DNA from: an uncultured Bacillota bacterium
GTDB taxonomy: Bacteria; Bacillota_I; Bacilli_A; RF39; UBA660
Assembly: GCA_947179265.1 (NCBI GenBank)
Contig: CAMXBB010000012.1
Coordinates: 1-14,273 of the forward strand
Reading direction: 5' to 3'
DNA length: 14,273 nt
Under the pieces are notes generated by a model. The model was not told where the DNA came from and did no database searches. It worked only from the letters and a program-made list of their open reading frames with translations. Shown one piece after another: positions 1 to 5,846 of the stretch; the first letter of the stretch is position 1, and each line of letters begins with the position of its first letter. Made by a program: the position numbers and the translations under genes.

Positions 1-527
1 CCTGTTGCTCCGGCTACTCCAGCAATTCCATTAGCTCCAGTTGGTCCGATTGGTCCTTGGATTCCTTGTGGTCCTGTTGGTCCAGTAATTCCCGCTGATC
101 CAGTTGCTCCAGTTGCACCTGTTGGTCCTTGTGGTAATACTAAATTTAATACGAAATTTGGAGATACACCTGTTATTGTTGCGGATGCTGGCTCTCCAGG
201 TTCACCAGTTGTTACAGTTCCAATTGTTAGATTAGGAGCTGATCCAGTTGCCCCAGTAGCTCCTGTTGCTCCAGTCGCACCAGTTGGTCCCGTTGGTCCT
301 TGGATTCCTTGTGGTCCTACTGGTCCTGTTGCTCCAGTCGCTCCAGCTAATCCTGATGATCCAGTGGCTCCGGTTGGTCCGATTGGTCCTTGTGGACCAG
401 TTGCACCAGTTGCTCCGTTTAGGCCTGTAGGGCCTTGGATTCCTTGTACACCTTGTGGTCCTGTTGGTCCCACAGTTCCTGGTATTCCTTGAATACCTTG
501 AATTCCTTGTGGTCCTGTTGGTCCTGT
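1..527 (-). pseudogene. Collagen-like surface protein, body (5' end displaced by inserted element; runs off the left edge)
   Basis: Read on the minus strand from 527 down to 1, the frame is an unbroken Gly-X-Y collagen repeat, rich in GPTG, GATG and GPQGIQG triplets. It is interrupted once, around 125-240, by a non-collagen spacer (TIGTVTTGEPG ... PNFVLNLVLPQGPTG). Such spacers recur in collagen-like proteins of Bacillus and Clostridium spore surfaces and cell walls. Proteins of this class form trimeric fibres on the outside of cells or spores. The codon just upstream of the first collagen codon, at 528-530, is an in-frame TGA contributed by the inserted element, so this part has no start codon of its own. 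Its start lies at 4459-4533, on the other side of the element. The C-terminus is outside the window, so total length and anchoring are unknown. The repeat class is certain; the spore or cell-surface location is inferred. Confidence 0.85.
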
Positions 528-551
528 TCATACCCTTATTAGTGAAAATAA
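501..551. other. Left attachment junction of the element (att half-sites)
   Basis: Bases up to 527 belong to the collagen-like gene and bases from 526 on to the element, with the shared core CTGTT at 524-528. The element arm at 535-551 is the inverted partner of the arm at 4436-4452. Large serine integrases recombine at a central dinucleotide flanked by inverted half-sites. Symmetry of the two arms places that dinucleotide at GT, 526-527. The core and symmetry are read from the sequence; the role in strand exchange follows from the family. Confidence 0.8.
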
Positions 552-572
552 TATATAATTTATGACCATTCT

Positions 573-2156
573 TCAATATAATGGTTTGATTTTATAGTAA
601 ATGGTTACATTTTGTTCTTTATCTATTACAATTTTATCTATAAGTGATGATAGAAGTTGCTTACTTGGACTTTTAAGAGACAAAAACCCTTTTATTATTT
701 CCCTATATCGAATCTTTTCATTATTAGCTATCCTATCTTTCAAAACATGTAATTTTTTCTCAATTTCATTTACTTTCTCTTTTAGTTTAATTTTTTCATT
801 ATTAAGTTTGTTATATTGCCTTTTAAACATTTCTTCATCAATAAGTCCTTTTAACCTATCTTTATAAGTGCTATCAATATATGTGTCTTGTAATTTTATA
901 CTATTATTAGCATTTGATAAATCCTTTTCTAGCTCTATTTGTAATTTCGTCACCTTATCGTTATTCTCAAGCAGCGCTTCAAAATTATTTGTTTTTAAAT
1001 ATTTTTTACATTTTTCCCTAATATCTTTTAATACTTCATTTTCTAATTCATCATAATCAACTTTATGTGGAGTGCAAACATTATATCTTGAATACTTTTT
1101 ATAATAATTACAATAGCATATATTTTTATGTTTCTTAACTTCACTACAATTCCAAGTTATATGACTTATTGAGATTGTATGTCCACATTCTTTACAAAAA
1201 AGAAATCCTCTTAAAAGATATTCTCTCGATTTGGCAGTTCTATTCTTATTTTTGGAATACATATCTTGTACAAGATTGAAAGTTTCTTCATCGATGATAG
1301 CAGGACAAGCACCCTTAGCAATTATCCAATTACTCCTCCTATTCTTCTTTCTTTTTTTTGATTTATAACTTACCTTGTATTCTCTACATTGTGCTAAATC
1401 CCCCTTGTATGTAGGATTAGTGAGGATATCACTTATAGTACTTTCATTCCATACTCCATAATTGCTTGATTTTACTCCGCGATTAAGATTCTTTTGAATG
1501 CTCGGGATAGGAATATTTTCATCGGTTAAATAATTAGCAATCTTTTTTACTCCCATTCCTGATATAAATAAATGATATATTTTTCTTACAACCTCAGCTT
1601 CGTCTTCATTTATAATTAACTCATATTTATTATAAGGTAAATTTCTCTGATACCCATAGGGAGCTATTCCTCCCATAAATTTCCCGTTTCTTTTTTGAGA
1701 ATTTAAAGTAGCTTTAATCTTTGTAGATATGTCTTTTACATACATTTCATTATAAAAAGCTTTAAACATCAACATATCAGTATTCTGAGCTTTATCAAAA
1801 GTATCAATACCATCACTTATTGCAACATACCTTACATTTCTCTCTTGAAAGTATTCTGTAGAATAATATAAGCTATGAGAAATATTACGACCTAAACGAC
1901 TAGTATCCTTAGTAATAACCATGTTGATAATACCCTTCTCAATATCATTTAATAATCGATTCCATCCAATTCGATCAAATTGTGTTCCGCTAACCCCATC
2001 ATCAATATATTCTTTAATAAAAGTTAAATTATGATTAAAAATGTAACTCATAATAAAATCTCTTTGGTTACTTATGCTTTGACTCTCATCATCTCTATCA
2101 TCTTCCTTAGATAGTCGTAAGTAGATTCCCACTTTATATTCTTCATTAGAATTCAT
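573..2156 (-). CDS. Large serine recombinase (TnpX/SpoIVCA-like integrase)
   Basis: This 527-aa protein cuts and rejoins DNA through a phosphoserine link and is the likely enzyme that inserts and excises the surrounding element. The resolvase domain covers about residues 8-150, with the nucleophile Ser16 in YLRLSKED and catalytic arginines in SRLGR (86-90). A recombinase DNA-binding domain (about 155-290) follows, then a zinc-ribbon region (about 314-375) with CKECG (321-325) and further Cys at 347, 349 and 361. A long Lys/Glu-rich coiled coil (about 400-500) comes next, the segment that large serine integrases use for synapsis. The frame is open upstream to 2192, but the ATG at 2156 has an ideal GGAGGT site 7 bases before it, so the first 12 codons of the longer frame are probably untranslated. 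It ends only 46 bases from the left crossover point. All family hallmarks are intact, so it is probably active. Confidence 0.95.
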   Translation of the reverse strand: MNSNEEYKVGIYLRLSKEDDRDDESQSISNQRDFIMSYIFNHNLTFIKEYIDDGVSGTQFDRIGWNRLLNDIEKGIINMVITKDTSRLGRNISHSLYYSTEYFQERNVRYVAISDGIDTFDKAQNTDMLMFKAFYNEMYVKDISTKIKATLNSQKRNGKFMGGIAPYGYQRNLPYNKYELIINEDEAEVVRKIYHLFISGMGVKKIANYLTDENIPIPSIQKNLNRGVKSSNYGVWNESTISDILTNPTYKGDLAQCREYKVSYKSKKRKKNRRSNWIIAKGACPAIIDEETFNLVQDMYSKNKNRTAKSREYLLRGFLFCKECGHTISISHITWNCSEVKKHKNICYCNYYKKYSRYNVCTPHKVDYDELENEVLKDIREKCKKYLKTNNFEALLENNDKVTKLQIELEKDLSNANNSIKLQDTYIDSTYKDRLKGLIDEEMFKRQYNKLNNEKIKLKEKVNEIEKKLHVLKDRIANNEKIRYREIIKGFLSLKSPSKQLLSSLIDKIVIDKEQNVTIYYKIKPLY

Positions 2157-2218
2157 AATTCTAACCTCCGTTTTTATAAAAGAAAAAAGCACTACATATT
2201 CTTATCAACTTAATTTTT

Positions 2219-2323
2219 TTATAGATCTTCAGCAATTTGTTCATCAAAGAATATAATTAAAAACTGTTCCATAATTTCTTGGAAATCTTTACCATTATCA
2301 TCAAACGTACTTGATATTTTCAT
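2219..2323 (-). CDS. Small 34-aa protein upstream of the recombinase
   Basis: A short reading frame begins MKISSTFDDNGKDFQEIMEQ and ends in a Phe/Ile-rich and then acidic tail (LIIFFDEQIAEDL). The ATG at 2323 is preceded by AAGGAGAG with 5-6 bases of spacing, a ribosome site as strong as those of the larger genes. Its stop is 62 bp before the recombinase start on the same strand, so the two are probably co-transcribed from the divergent control region at 2324-2409. I do not recognise the family. The position, first gene ahead of a serine recombinase, suggests a regulator or recombination directionality factor, but that is only inference. The charge pattern (acidic, few Lys/Arg) argues against simple DNA binding; a protein-protein partner is easier to imagine. 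It could also be an upstream leader peptide. Confidence 0.6.
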   Translation of the reverse strand: MKISSTFDDNGKDFQEIMEQFLIIFFDEQIAEDL

Positions 2324-2337
2324 ACGCTCTCCTTCTT

Positions 2338-2371
2338 GTAAACTTTACATAGTAAATATGTATACATTTAC
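2338..2371. promoter_or_regulatory. Operator-like cluster of GTAAA/TTTAC inverted repeats
   Basis: Within 34 bases there are two dyads: GTAAACTTTAC (2338-2348, perfect, odd centre) and GTAAAT (2352-2357) paired with ATTTAC (2366-2371), the latter enclosing the palindrome ATGTATACAT (2358-2367). The cluster lies between the recombinase/34-aa unit (minus) and the first transglutaminase-like gene (plus), 15 bases before the 34-aa start codon. It looks like paired binding sites for a dimeric repressor controlling the recombinase side. No repressor gene is present in the element, so the binder would be host-encoded or the 34-aa protein. AT-rich DNA makes chance palindromes common, so confidence is moderate. 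Confidence 0.4.
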
Positions 2372-2408
2372 ATCTTCTCTTGGTATTTTTTTTTCAAATT
2401 GTTATCAT

Positions 2409-2434
2409 TATAATATGAGGATATCTTCCTCATA
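2409..2434 (+). promoter_or_regulatory. -10 box and leader hairpin of the first transglutaminase-like gene
   Basis: TATAAT at 2409-2414 is a consensus -10 box, but no good -35 lies 16-18 bases before it; that stretch is a T-run. Overlapping its last base is a perfect 8-bp inverted repeat, TATGAGGA (2414-2421) and TCCTCATA (2427-2434) around a 5-base loop. It may be an operator at the start site or a 5' hairpin of the mRNA. The corresponding leader before the second copy keeps the flanking sequence but only a 4-bp remnant of the dyad. Confidence 0.4.
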
Positions 2435-2461
2435 GAAATTTATAGAAGTAGAGGAAAAAAT

Positions 2462-3412
2462 ATGCCAAATTTTCAACATGAACAAATAATAGCATTAGAA
2501 CACAAATTAGAAAATATGAGAATGAGGATTATGCAATTACCTCAAAATTTTAGAAAAAAGAAAAGTGTACAACAAGCTTTAGCAAGGATTACTGCGCTTA
2601 TTACAGCTTTAATGATGATGACATCGACAATTGGAGAAGCCAAAGCTATTACTGTTGAAGAGTTTATAAAGGATTCTGATGGAATTTTTTATTTGGATTA
2701 TAATGGTAATGTTGTAACTAAAAAAGGTGGTTATACCGATAAGACTATTTGGACTACTTTGGAAGATGTAATAAATTCATCTTTAAGAGTTTGTAGTGCT
2801 TATGAAGTACGTACAGCACACCACGCAGCAAGAGATGAAAGTCAATATATATTTTTTAAGAAAGATATAATGAAGGTAATTGATAGAGCAACTTATATTG
2901 AGAATTGGTGTAAGGAAAACGTGCCAGAAATAGTTGCGGATGGTCTAACACGTGACGAAGCTATTTTAACCGTATTTAACTATATTATTGATAACTACGA
3001 ATATGATAACAAAGCAGTAAGTAATAAGGATAAAGACACACTTTGTGAAGAACAAGGTGGATATCATATGTTAACTACAGGGGTTGGAATATGTACATCT
3101 TATGCCAAAGTATTTAGAGCAATTATCGAAGCTATCCCATTTAATGATGAATACATAGTTGATTGGGATTTAAAGGAAGAAGAAGCGAAACATATACCAG
3201 TTACATTAGTATCATGTGAAACTCATATATGGGCAGCAATCGAAGATCCTGAAACTGAAGAACTTCGCCATTATGATCTTACCTTTGCAGACAAATTTTC
3301 AAAAAGCATAAGGTACTTAGACGTTGTAAGTCGTTATTATGATTCAGATCTCGAAACAATCACTAAAGATAAAGTACATGGGGATCCAGAAAAATTACTT
3401 TATTATCATTAA
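2462..3412 (+). CDS. Exported transglutaminase-like protein, copy 1
   Basis: This 316-aa protein has the three core motifs of the transglutaminase-like (Cys-His-Asp) superfamily: Cys211 in GVGICTSYAKVF, His255 in ETHIWAA and Asp272 in HYDLTFAD, with normal spacing. Members cross-link or cleave proteins or peptidoglycan peptides; the substrate cannot be told from sequence. The N-terminus has a long hydrophilic stretch, the basic RKKK (31-34), a hydrophobic segment (about 39-58) and an AKA motif at 60-62. This fits export with a signal peptide or a single membrane anchor, with the catalytic part outside. The n-region of about 35 residues is unusually long but is conserved in copy 2. The start ATG has GAGG about 8 bases upstream. 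It is cargo of the integrative element, transcribed away from the recombinase. Superfamily assignment is from motifs only. Confidence 0.8.
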   Translation: MPNFQHEQIIALEHKLENMRMRIMQLPQNFRKKKSVQQALARITALITALMMMTSTIGEAKAITVEEFIKDSDGIFYLDYNGNVVTKKGGYTDKTIWTTLEDVINSSLRVCSAYEVRTAHHAARDESQYIFFKKDIMKVIDRATYIENWCKENVPEIVADGLTRDEAILTVFNYIIDNYEYDNKAVSNKDKDTLCEEQGGYHMLTTGVGICTSYAKVFRAIIEAIPFNDEYIVDWDLKEEEAKHIPVTLVSCETHIWAAIEDPETEELRHYDLTFADKFSKSIRYLDVVSRYYDSDLETITKDKVHGDPEKLLYYH

Positions 3413-3477
3413 TAAATTATTATCATAGTTTTATGAAAAAAACATTCTCATGAAACTTTATAGAAGTAGGGGAAAAT

Positions 3478-4428
3478 ATGCAAAATTTACAAAAAGAACA
3501 GTTACAATTATTAGAAAGAAAATTAGAAAACATAAAAATGAGGATTATGCAATTACCTCAAAGTTTTAGAAAAAAGAAAAATGTACAACAAACTTTAGCA
3601 AGAATTACTGGACTAATTACAGCTTTGGTACTGATGATATCAACAATGGGGAATGCCGAATCCATTACTGTAGAAGAGTTTGTTGAAGATTCAGAGGGTA
3701 TCTTCTATTTGGATACCAACGGTAATATTGTAACTACAAAAGGTGGATACACCAAAGATACAATTTTTGAAGTTCTAGAAGATGTAATAAATTCATCTTT
3801 AAGAGTATGTAGTGCATTTGAAGTACGTACAGTGCAACATGCAGCAAGCGATTATTCTAAATTTATAGTTGCAAAAGATAATATAATGAAGGTGATCGAT
3901 AGGGCCAACTATATTGAAGAATGGTGCAAAGAAAATGTTCCATCAATAGTTCCAAATGGTCTTACACGTGATGATGCTATTTTGATTGTATTTAATTATA
4001 TTATAGAAAATTATGAATACGATAGAAAAGCAGTAAGTAATAAGGATAAAGACACACTTTGTGAAGAACAAGGTGGATATCATATGTTAACTACAGGGGT
4101 TGGAATATGTACATCTTATGCCAAAGTATTTAGAGCAATTATCGAAGCTATCCCATTTAATGATGAATACATAGTTGATTGGGATTTAAAAGAAGAAGAA
4201 GCGAAACATATACCAGTTACGATAGTATCATGTGAAACTCATATATGGGCAGCGATCGAAGATCCTGAAACTGGAATTTTACAACATTATGATCTTACCT
4301 TCGCAGATACATTTTCAAAAAACCCAAAATATTCTTCAATTGTTACGCGTTATTATGATGCTGATCTTGAAGAAATTATTAAAGATAAAGCTCACGGAGA
4401 ACCAGAAAAGTTACTTTATTATAGTTAA
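3478..4428 (+). CDS. Exported transglutaminase-like protein, copy 2
   Basis: This is a tandem paralogue of the preceding gene, with identical length (316 aa) and the same catalytic residues Cys211, His255 and Asp272. The N-terminal architecture is kept (RKKK, hydrophobic stretch at about 41-58), but the signal-cleavage-like AKA is replaced by AES, so this copy may stay membrane-anchored while copy 1 is released. Its GGGG ribosome site is stronger than that of copy 1. The 65-bp gap from copy 1 repeats the leader of copy 1, so the duplication unit is about 1,016 bp including the leader. A 164-bp stretch around the catalytic Cys is identical in DNA to copy 1, while the flanks differ clearly. The stop (4426-4428) abuts the last codon of the displaced collagen start on the other strand. 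No terminator lies inside the element; the hairpin at 4628-4656 is the first one downstream. Confidence 0.8.
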   Translation: MQNLQKEQLQLLERKLENIKMRIMQLPQSFRKKKNVQQTLARITGLITALVLMISTMGNAESITVEEFVEDSEGIFYLDTNGNIVTTKGGYTKDTIFEVLEDVINSSLRVCSAFEVRTVQHAASDYSKFIVAKDNIMKVIDRANYIEEWCKENVPSIVPNGLTRDDAILIVFNYIIENYEYDRKAVSNKDKDTLCEEQGGYHMLTTGVGICTSYAKVFRAIIEAIPFNDEYIVDWDLKEEEAKHIPVTIVSCETHIWAAIEDPETGILQHYDLTFADTFSKNPKYSSIVTRYYDADLEEIIKDKAHGEPEKLLYYS

Positions 4429-4533
4429 TCACTGGTTACTTTCACTTATAAGTGGAACTGTTGCTCCTCTTGGACCAGTTGGCCCAACTGAGCTATTATG
4501 GCAATGATTACAATTTCCACAATGATTATTCAT
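4429..4533 (-). pseudogene. Collagen-like surface protein, displaced 5' end
   Basis: The minus-strand frame starts at ATG 4533, after GAAAGGAAAG about 9 bases upstream, and reads MNNHCGNCNHCHNSS followed by VGPTGPRGAT. Collagen-coding sequence ends at the GT crossover (4460-4461). The last 10 codons (VPLISESNQ and TGA at 4429-4431) come from the element. As it stands it would make a 34-aa peptide. Joined to 527, the frame continues as GPTGPQGIQG without any shift, so this is the true start of the collagen-like gene. The Cys/His-rich head (CGNCNHCH) could bind metal or form disulfide links between trimers. No signal peptide is visible, which fits spore-surface collagens that are loaded from the mother cell better than a secreted wall protein; this is inference. 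Confidence 0.85.
4436..4486. other. Right attachment junction of the element (att half-sites)
   Basis: The element arm TTACTTTCACTTATAAG at 4436-4452 leads into the shared core CTGTT (4458-4462), after which the collagen-like coding sequence resumes (minus strand). The central GT is at 4460-4461, 8 bases from the arm, exactly as at the left junction. In the reconstructed empty site, GGTCC occurs 11-15 bases left of the GT and its complement GGACC 11-15 bases right of it, a weak dyad typical of an attB. Confidence 0.8.
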
Positions 4534-4627
4534 TTTATCACTTTCCTTTCTAATATAATCTATGAATTGAATTTTAAAATGTATAATCATTTGCCTTAAA
4601 AAATAAAAAGAAGTAGCATTAATATAT

Positions 4628-4656
4628 AAAAGTCATCATAAAATATGATGACTTTT
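4628..4656. terminator. Bidirectional intrinsic terminator
   Basis: A perfect 12-bp stem, AAAAGTCATCAT (4628-4639) with ATGATGACTTTT (4645-4656), encloses a 5-base loop. T-rich DNA follows on the plus strand (TTTTTATTTT) and TTTTATATATT on the minus strand. On the plus strand it would stop transcripts leaving the element; on the minus strand it backs up the terminator at 4683-4698. Confidence 0.75.
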
Positions 4657-4682
4657 TATTTTAGAAATAGTTGCAAAATAAA

Positions 4683-4698
4683 AAGAGCAAAAGCTCTT
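4683..4698 (-). terminator. Intrinsic terminator of the 72-aa gene
   Basis: On the minus strand the hairpin AAGAGC-TTTT-GCTCTT is followed by TTTATTTT. The first stem arm overlaps the stop codon of the 72-aa gene (TAA, 4697-4699). It separates the lgt cluster from the collagen-like gene downstream. Confidence 0.65.
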
Positions 4699-4915
4699 AG
4701 TTTTGAAATAATCTAATCTTTGTATCTAAAATATAATCCCACTTTTCATAAGTTTCTTTTAAAACTGCAGGGTCTAATTTCAAAATATCTCCTTTTAAAA
4801 AGAATTTAGTAGCTGTATCTATTACATCTAATATATCCTTTTTTGAATTTGTGTCTAAATCTTCGTTATTAGATAAGTAAGTTGTTAAAATTTCTATTTT
4901 TTCTTGTATTGTCAT
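4697..4915 (-). CDS. Hypothetical 72-aa protein
   Basis: A small soluble, probably mostly helical protein, with mixed charge and no membrane segment or signal peptide. It begins MTIQEKIEILTTYLS and ends near KWDYILDTKIRLFQN. The start ATG at 4915 follows AAGGAG with 8-9 bases of spacing. It lies 71 bp downstream of lgt on the same strand, but a hairpin at the lgt stop makes partly separate expression likely. I do not recognise a family and assign no function. Base and codon use match the neighbours, and the good ribosome site plus its own terminator support a real gene. Confidence 0.7.
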   Translation of the reverse strand: MTIQEKIEILTTYLSNNEDLDTNSKKDILDVIDTATKFFLKGDILKLDPAVLKETYEKWDYILDTKIRLFQN

Positions 4916-4971
4916 ATTTCTTATCTCCTTAAAATAATTCTATCAAAAGTCGATATTTTTTTCAATATAAA

Positions 4972-5000
4972 AGGTTAGATTTATTATTAAAATCTAACCT
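4972..5000 (-). terminator. Intrinsic terminator overlapping the lgt stop
   Basis: An 11-bp perfect stem, AGGTTAGATTT (minus, 5000-4990) with AAATCTAACCT (4982-4972), has a 7-base loop containing the lgt TAA (4989-4987). It is followed on the minus strand by TTTTATATT, a modest T-tract, so termination may be partial. Confidence 0.6.
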
Positions 5001-5802
5001 CATTTATATTTGATTTCTCATTATATAAATCTTCAAACTTTCCCATTCTTGTAAAGAACATTATCATTCCAAGTCCAATTAAGAACATTACTACGGAAAC
5101 GATTTGTGCTACTTTAAATCCACCTAACATTAAAGCATCAGTTCTACTCATTTCAATAAAGAATCTTAATGTGCCATATATTATTAAATAGCAAGCAGTC
5201 ATCATTCCAACCTTAGTATATTTTCCTCTTCTTACAATTGCTAATACAAAAAAAGCTATTGCACATACAATTGATTCGTATAAGAAAGTTGGTGTATACA
5301 CTACTCCATCTATCGTCATTCCTTCGATTATAAAATCAGGAATATGAAGACTTTGTAATGTTGCTAACGTAGTAGCTGCTCCATGAGCTTCTTGATTGAA
5401 GAAATTTCCCCAACGCCCAATTGCTTGTCCTAATAGTAATGGAACTACTATAAAATCAAGCACTCTCATCGTTCTAACATTGTATTTTTTAGTATAAATG
5501 ATAATAGTTATCAGTCCAGCAATCAAACCACCATGAATAGCGAGACCACCATTCCACACTTTAAAGATTTCTAACCAATCATCACTAAACATACTCCAGT
5601 TAAAAATAACATAATATAATCTAGCACCGATGATTCCAAATATTAATCCCCAAAATAGCAGATTAAAGATATAGTTTTTTGACATACCAAATTTTTGTGA
5701 TTCTCTTAATGTTAATGAATAGACAACAAATACTGCTAGTAGTATTAAACAAGAATACCAACGTACCTCAAATCCAGATATTTCAAATATAACAGGACTC
5801 AT
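4987..5802 (-). CDS. lgt: Prolipoprotein diacylglyceryl transferase
   Basis: Lgt transfers diacylglyceryl from phosphatidylglycerol to the lipobox Cys of prolipoproteins, the first step of lipoprotein maturation in the cytoplasmic membrane. The protein has 271 aa, the usual length, with about seven hydrophobic segments. The signature GRWGNFFNQEAHG is at 129-141; Arg130, Asn133 and Glu138 align with the essential Arg143, Asn146 and Glu151 of the E. coli enzyme. His90 in the HGG motif aligns with E. coli His103. FLYES, a further conserved motif, lies downstream. The start ATG at 5802 has AGGAG 7 bases upstream. It lies 44 bp after the 264-aa gene and probably belongs to the uvrA-led transcript. 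Confidence 0.97.
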   Translation of the reverse strand: MSPVIFEISGFEVRWYSCLILLAVFVVYSLTLRESQKFGMSKNYIFNLLFWGLIFGIIGARLYYVIFNWSMFSDDWLEIFKVWNGGLAIHGGLIAGLITIIIYTKKYNVRTMRVLDFIVVPLLLGQAIGRWGNFFNQEAHGAATTLATLQSLHIPDFIIEGMTIDGVVYTPTFLYESIVCAIAFFVLAIVRRGKYTKVGMMTACYLIIYGTLRFFIEMSRTDALMLGGFKVAQIVSVVMFLIGLGMIMFFTRMGKFEDLYNEKSNINEVRF

Positions 5803-5846
5803 ATCATCACTCCTATTATCAATTATAAAATATTTATTTACTTATT

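Larger units (their letters stand above)
2402..4428 (+). repeat. Tandem ~1,016-bp duplication (leader plus gene)
   Basis: Copies begin at TTATCAT (2402 and about 3420) and share the leader string TTTATAGAAGTAG just before the ribosome site and then the whole gene, at a constant offset of 1,016 bases from start codon to start codon. The two proteins are the same length with no net indels. Bases 3011-3174 and 4027-4190 are identical. Confidence 0.85.
526..4461. mobile_element. Site-specific integrative element (~3.93 kb) with serine recombinase and transglutaminase-like cargo
   Basis: The element is bounded by two copies of CTGTT (524-528 and 4458-4462) and splits a collagen-like gene. Joining the flanks at the GT inside CTGTT (526-527 with 4460-4461) gives ...GPRGA-T-GPTGPQG..., an uninterrupted in-frame collagen repeat. 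Just inside each junction are inverted repeats: CTTATTAGTGAAAATAA at 535-551, and on the minus strand CTTATAAGTGAAAGTAA at 4452-4436. They match at 15 of 17 positions and both begin 8 bases from the GT. Contents are a large serine recombinase, a 34-aa protein, and two exported transglutaminase-like proteins on the opposite strand. No conjugation, replication, capsid or resistance gene is present. It is best described as a minimal serine-recombinase integrative element or an intervening element of the skin type. Its mobility has not been shown. Confidence 0.87.

Noticed and set aside
1..527. Tandem triplet repeats as a possible CRISPR array
   Set aside because: The period is 9 bases or multiples, encodes Gly-X-Y throughout, and shows no repeat-spacer pattern.
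232..576. Minus-strand 114-aa frame rich in Asn-Arg-Thr repeats
   Set aside because: It is the collagen-coding DNA read out of frame; its start lies in the element end and the Gly-X-Y frame explains the repeat.
601..1056. Two plus-strand frames opposite the recombinase
   Set aside because: Shadows of the recombinase coiled-coil coding strand; no ribosome sites and low-complexity Ser/Phe/Leu composition.
2157..2192. Longer recombinase start at 2192
   Set aside because: It would put the perfect ribosome site inside the coding region; ATG 2156 is correctly spaced from GGAGGT and begins at the usual resolvase N-terminus.
2262..2275. AACTGTTCCAT inside the 34-aa gene, similar to the attachment core
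   Set aside because: Only the core is shared; the inverted arms are absent, so chance is the better explanation.
4232..4507. Plus-strand 91-aa frame over the right junction
   Set aside because: Out of frame with the transglutaminase-like gene, and its end is antisense collagen repeat.
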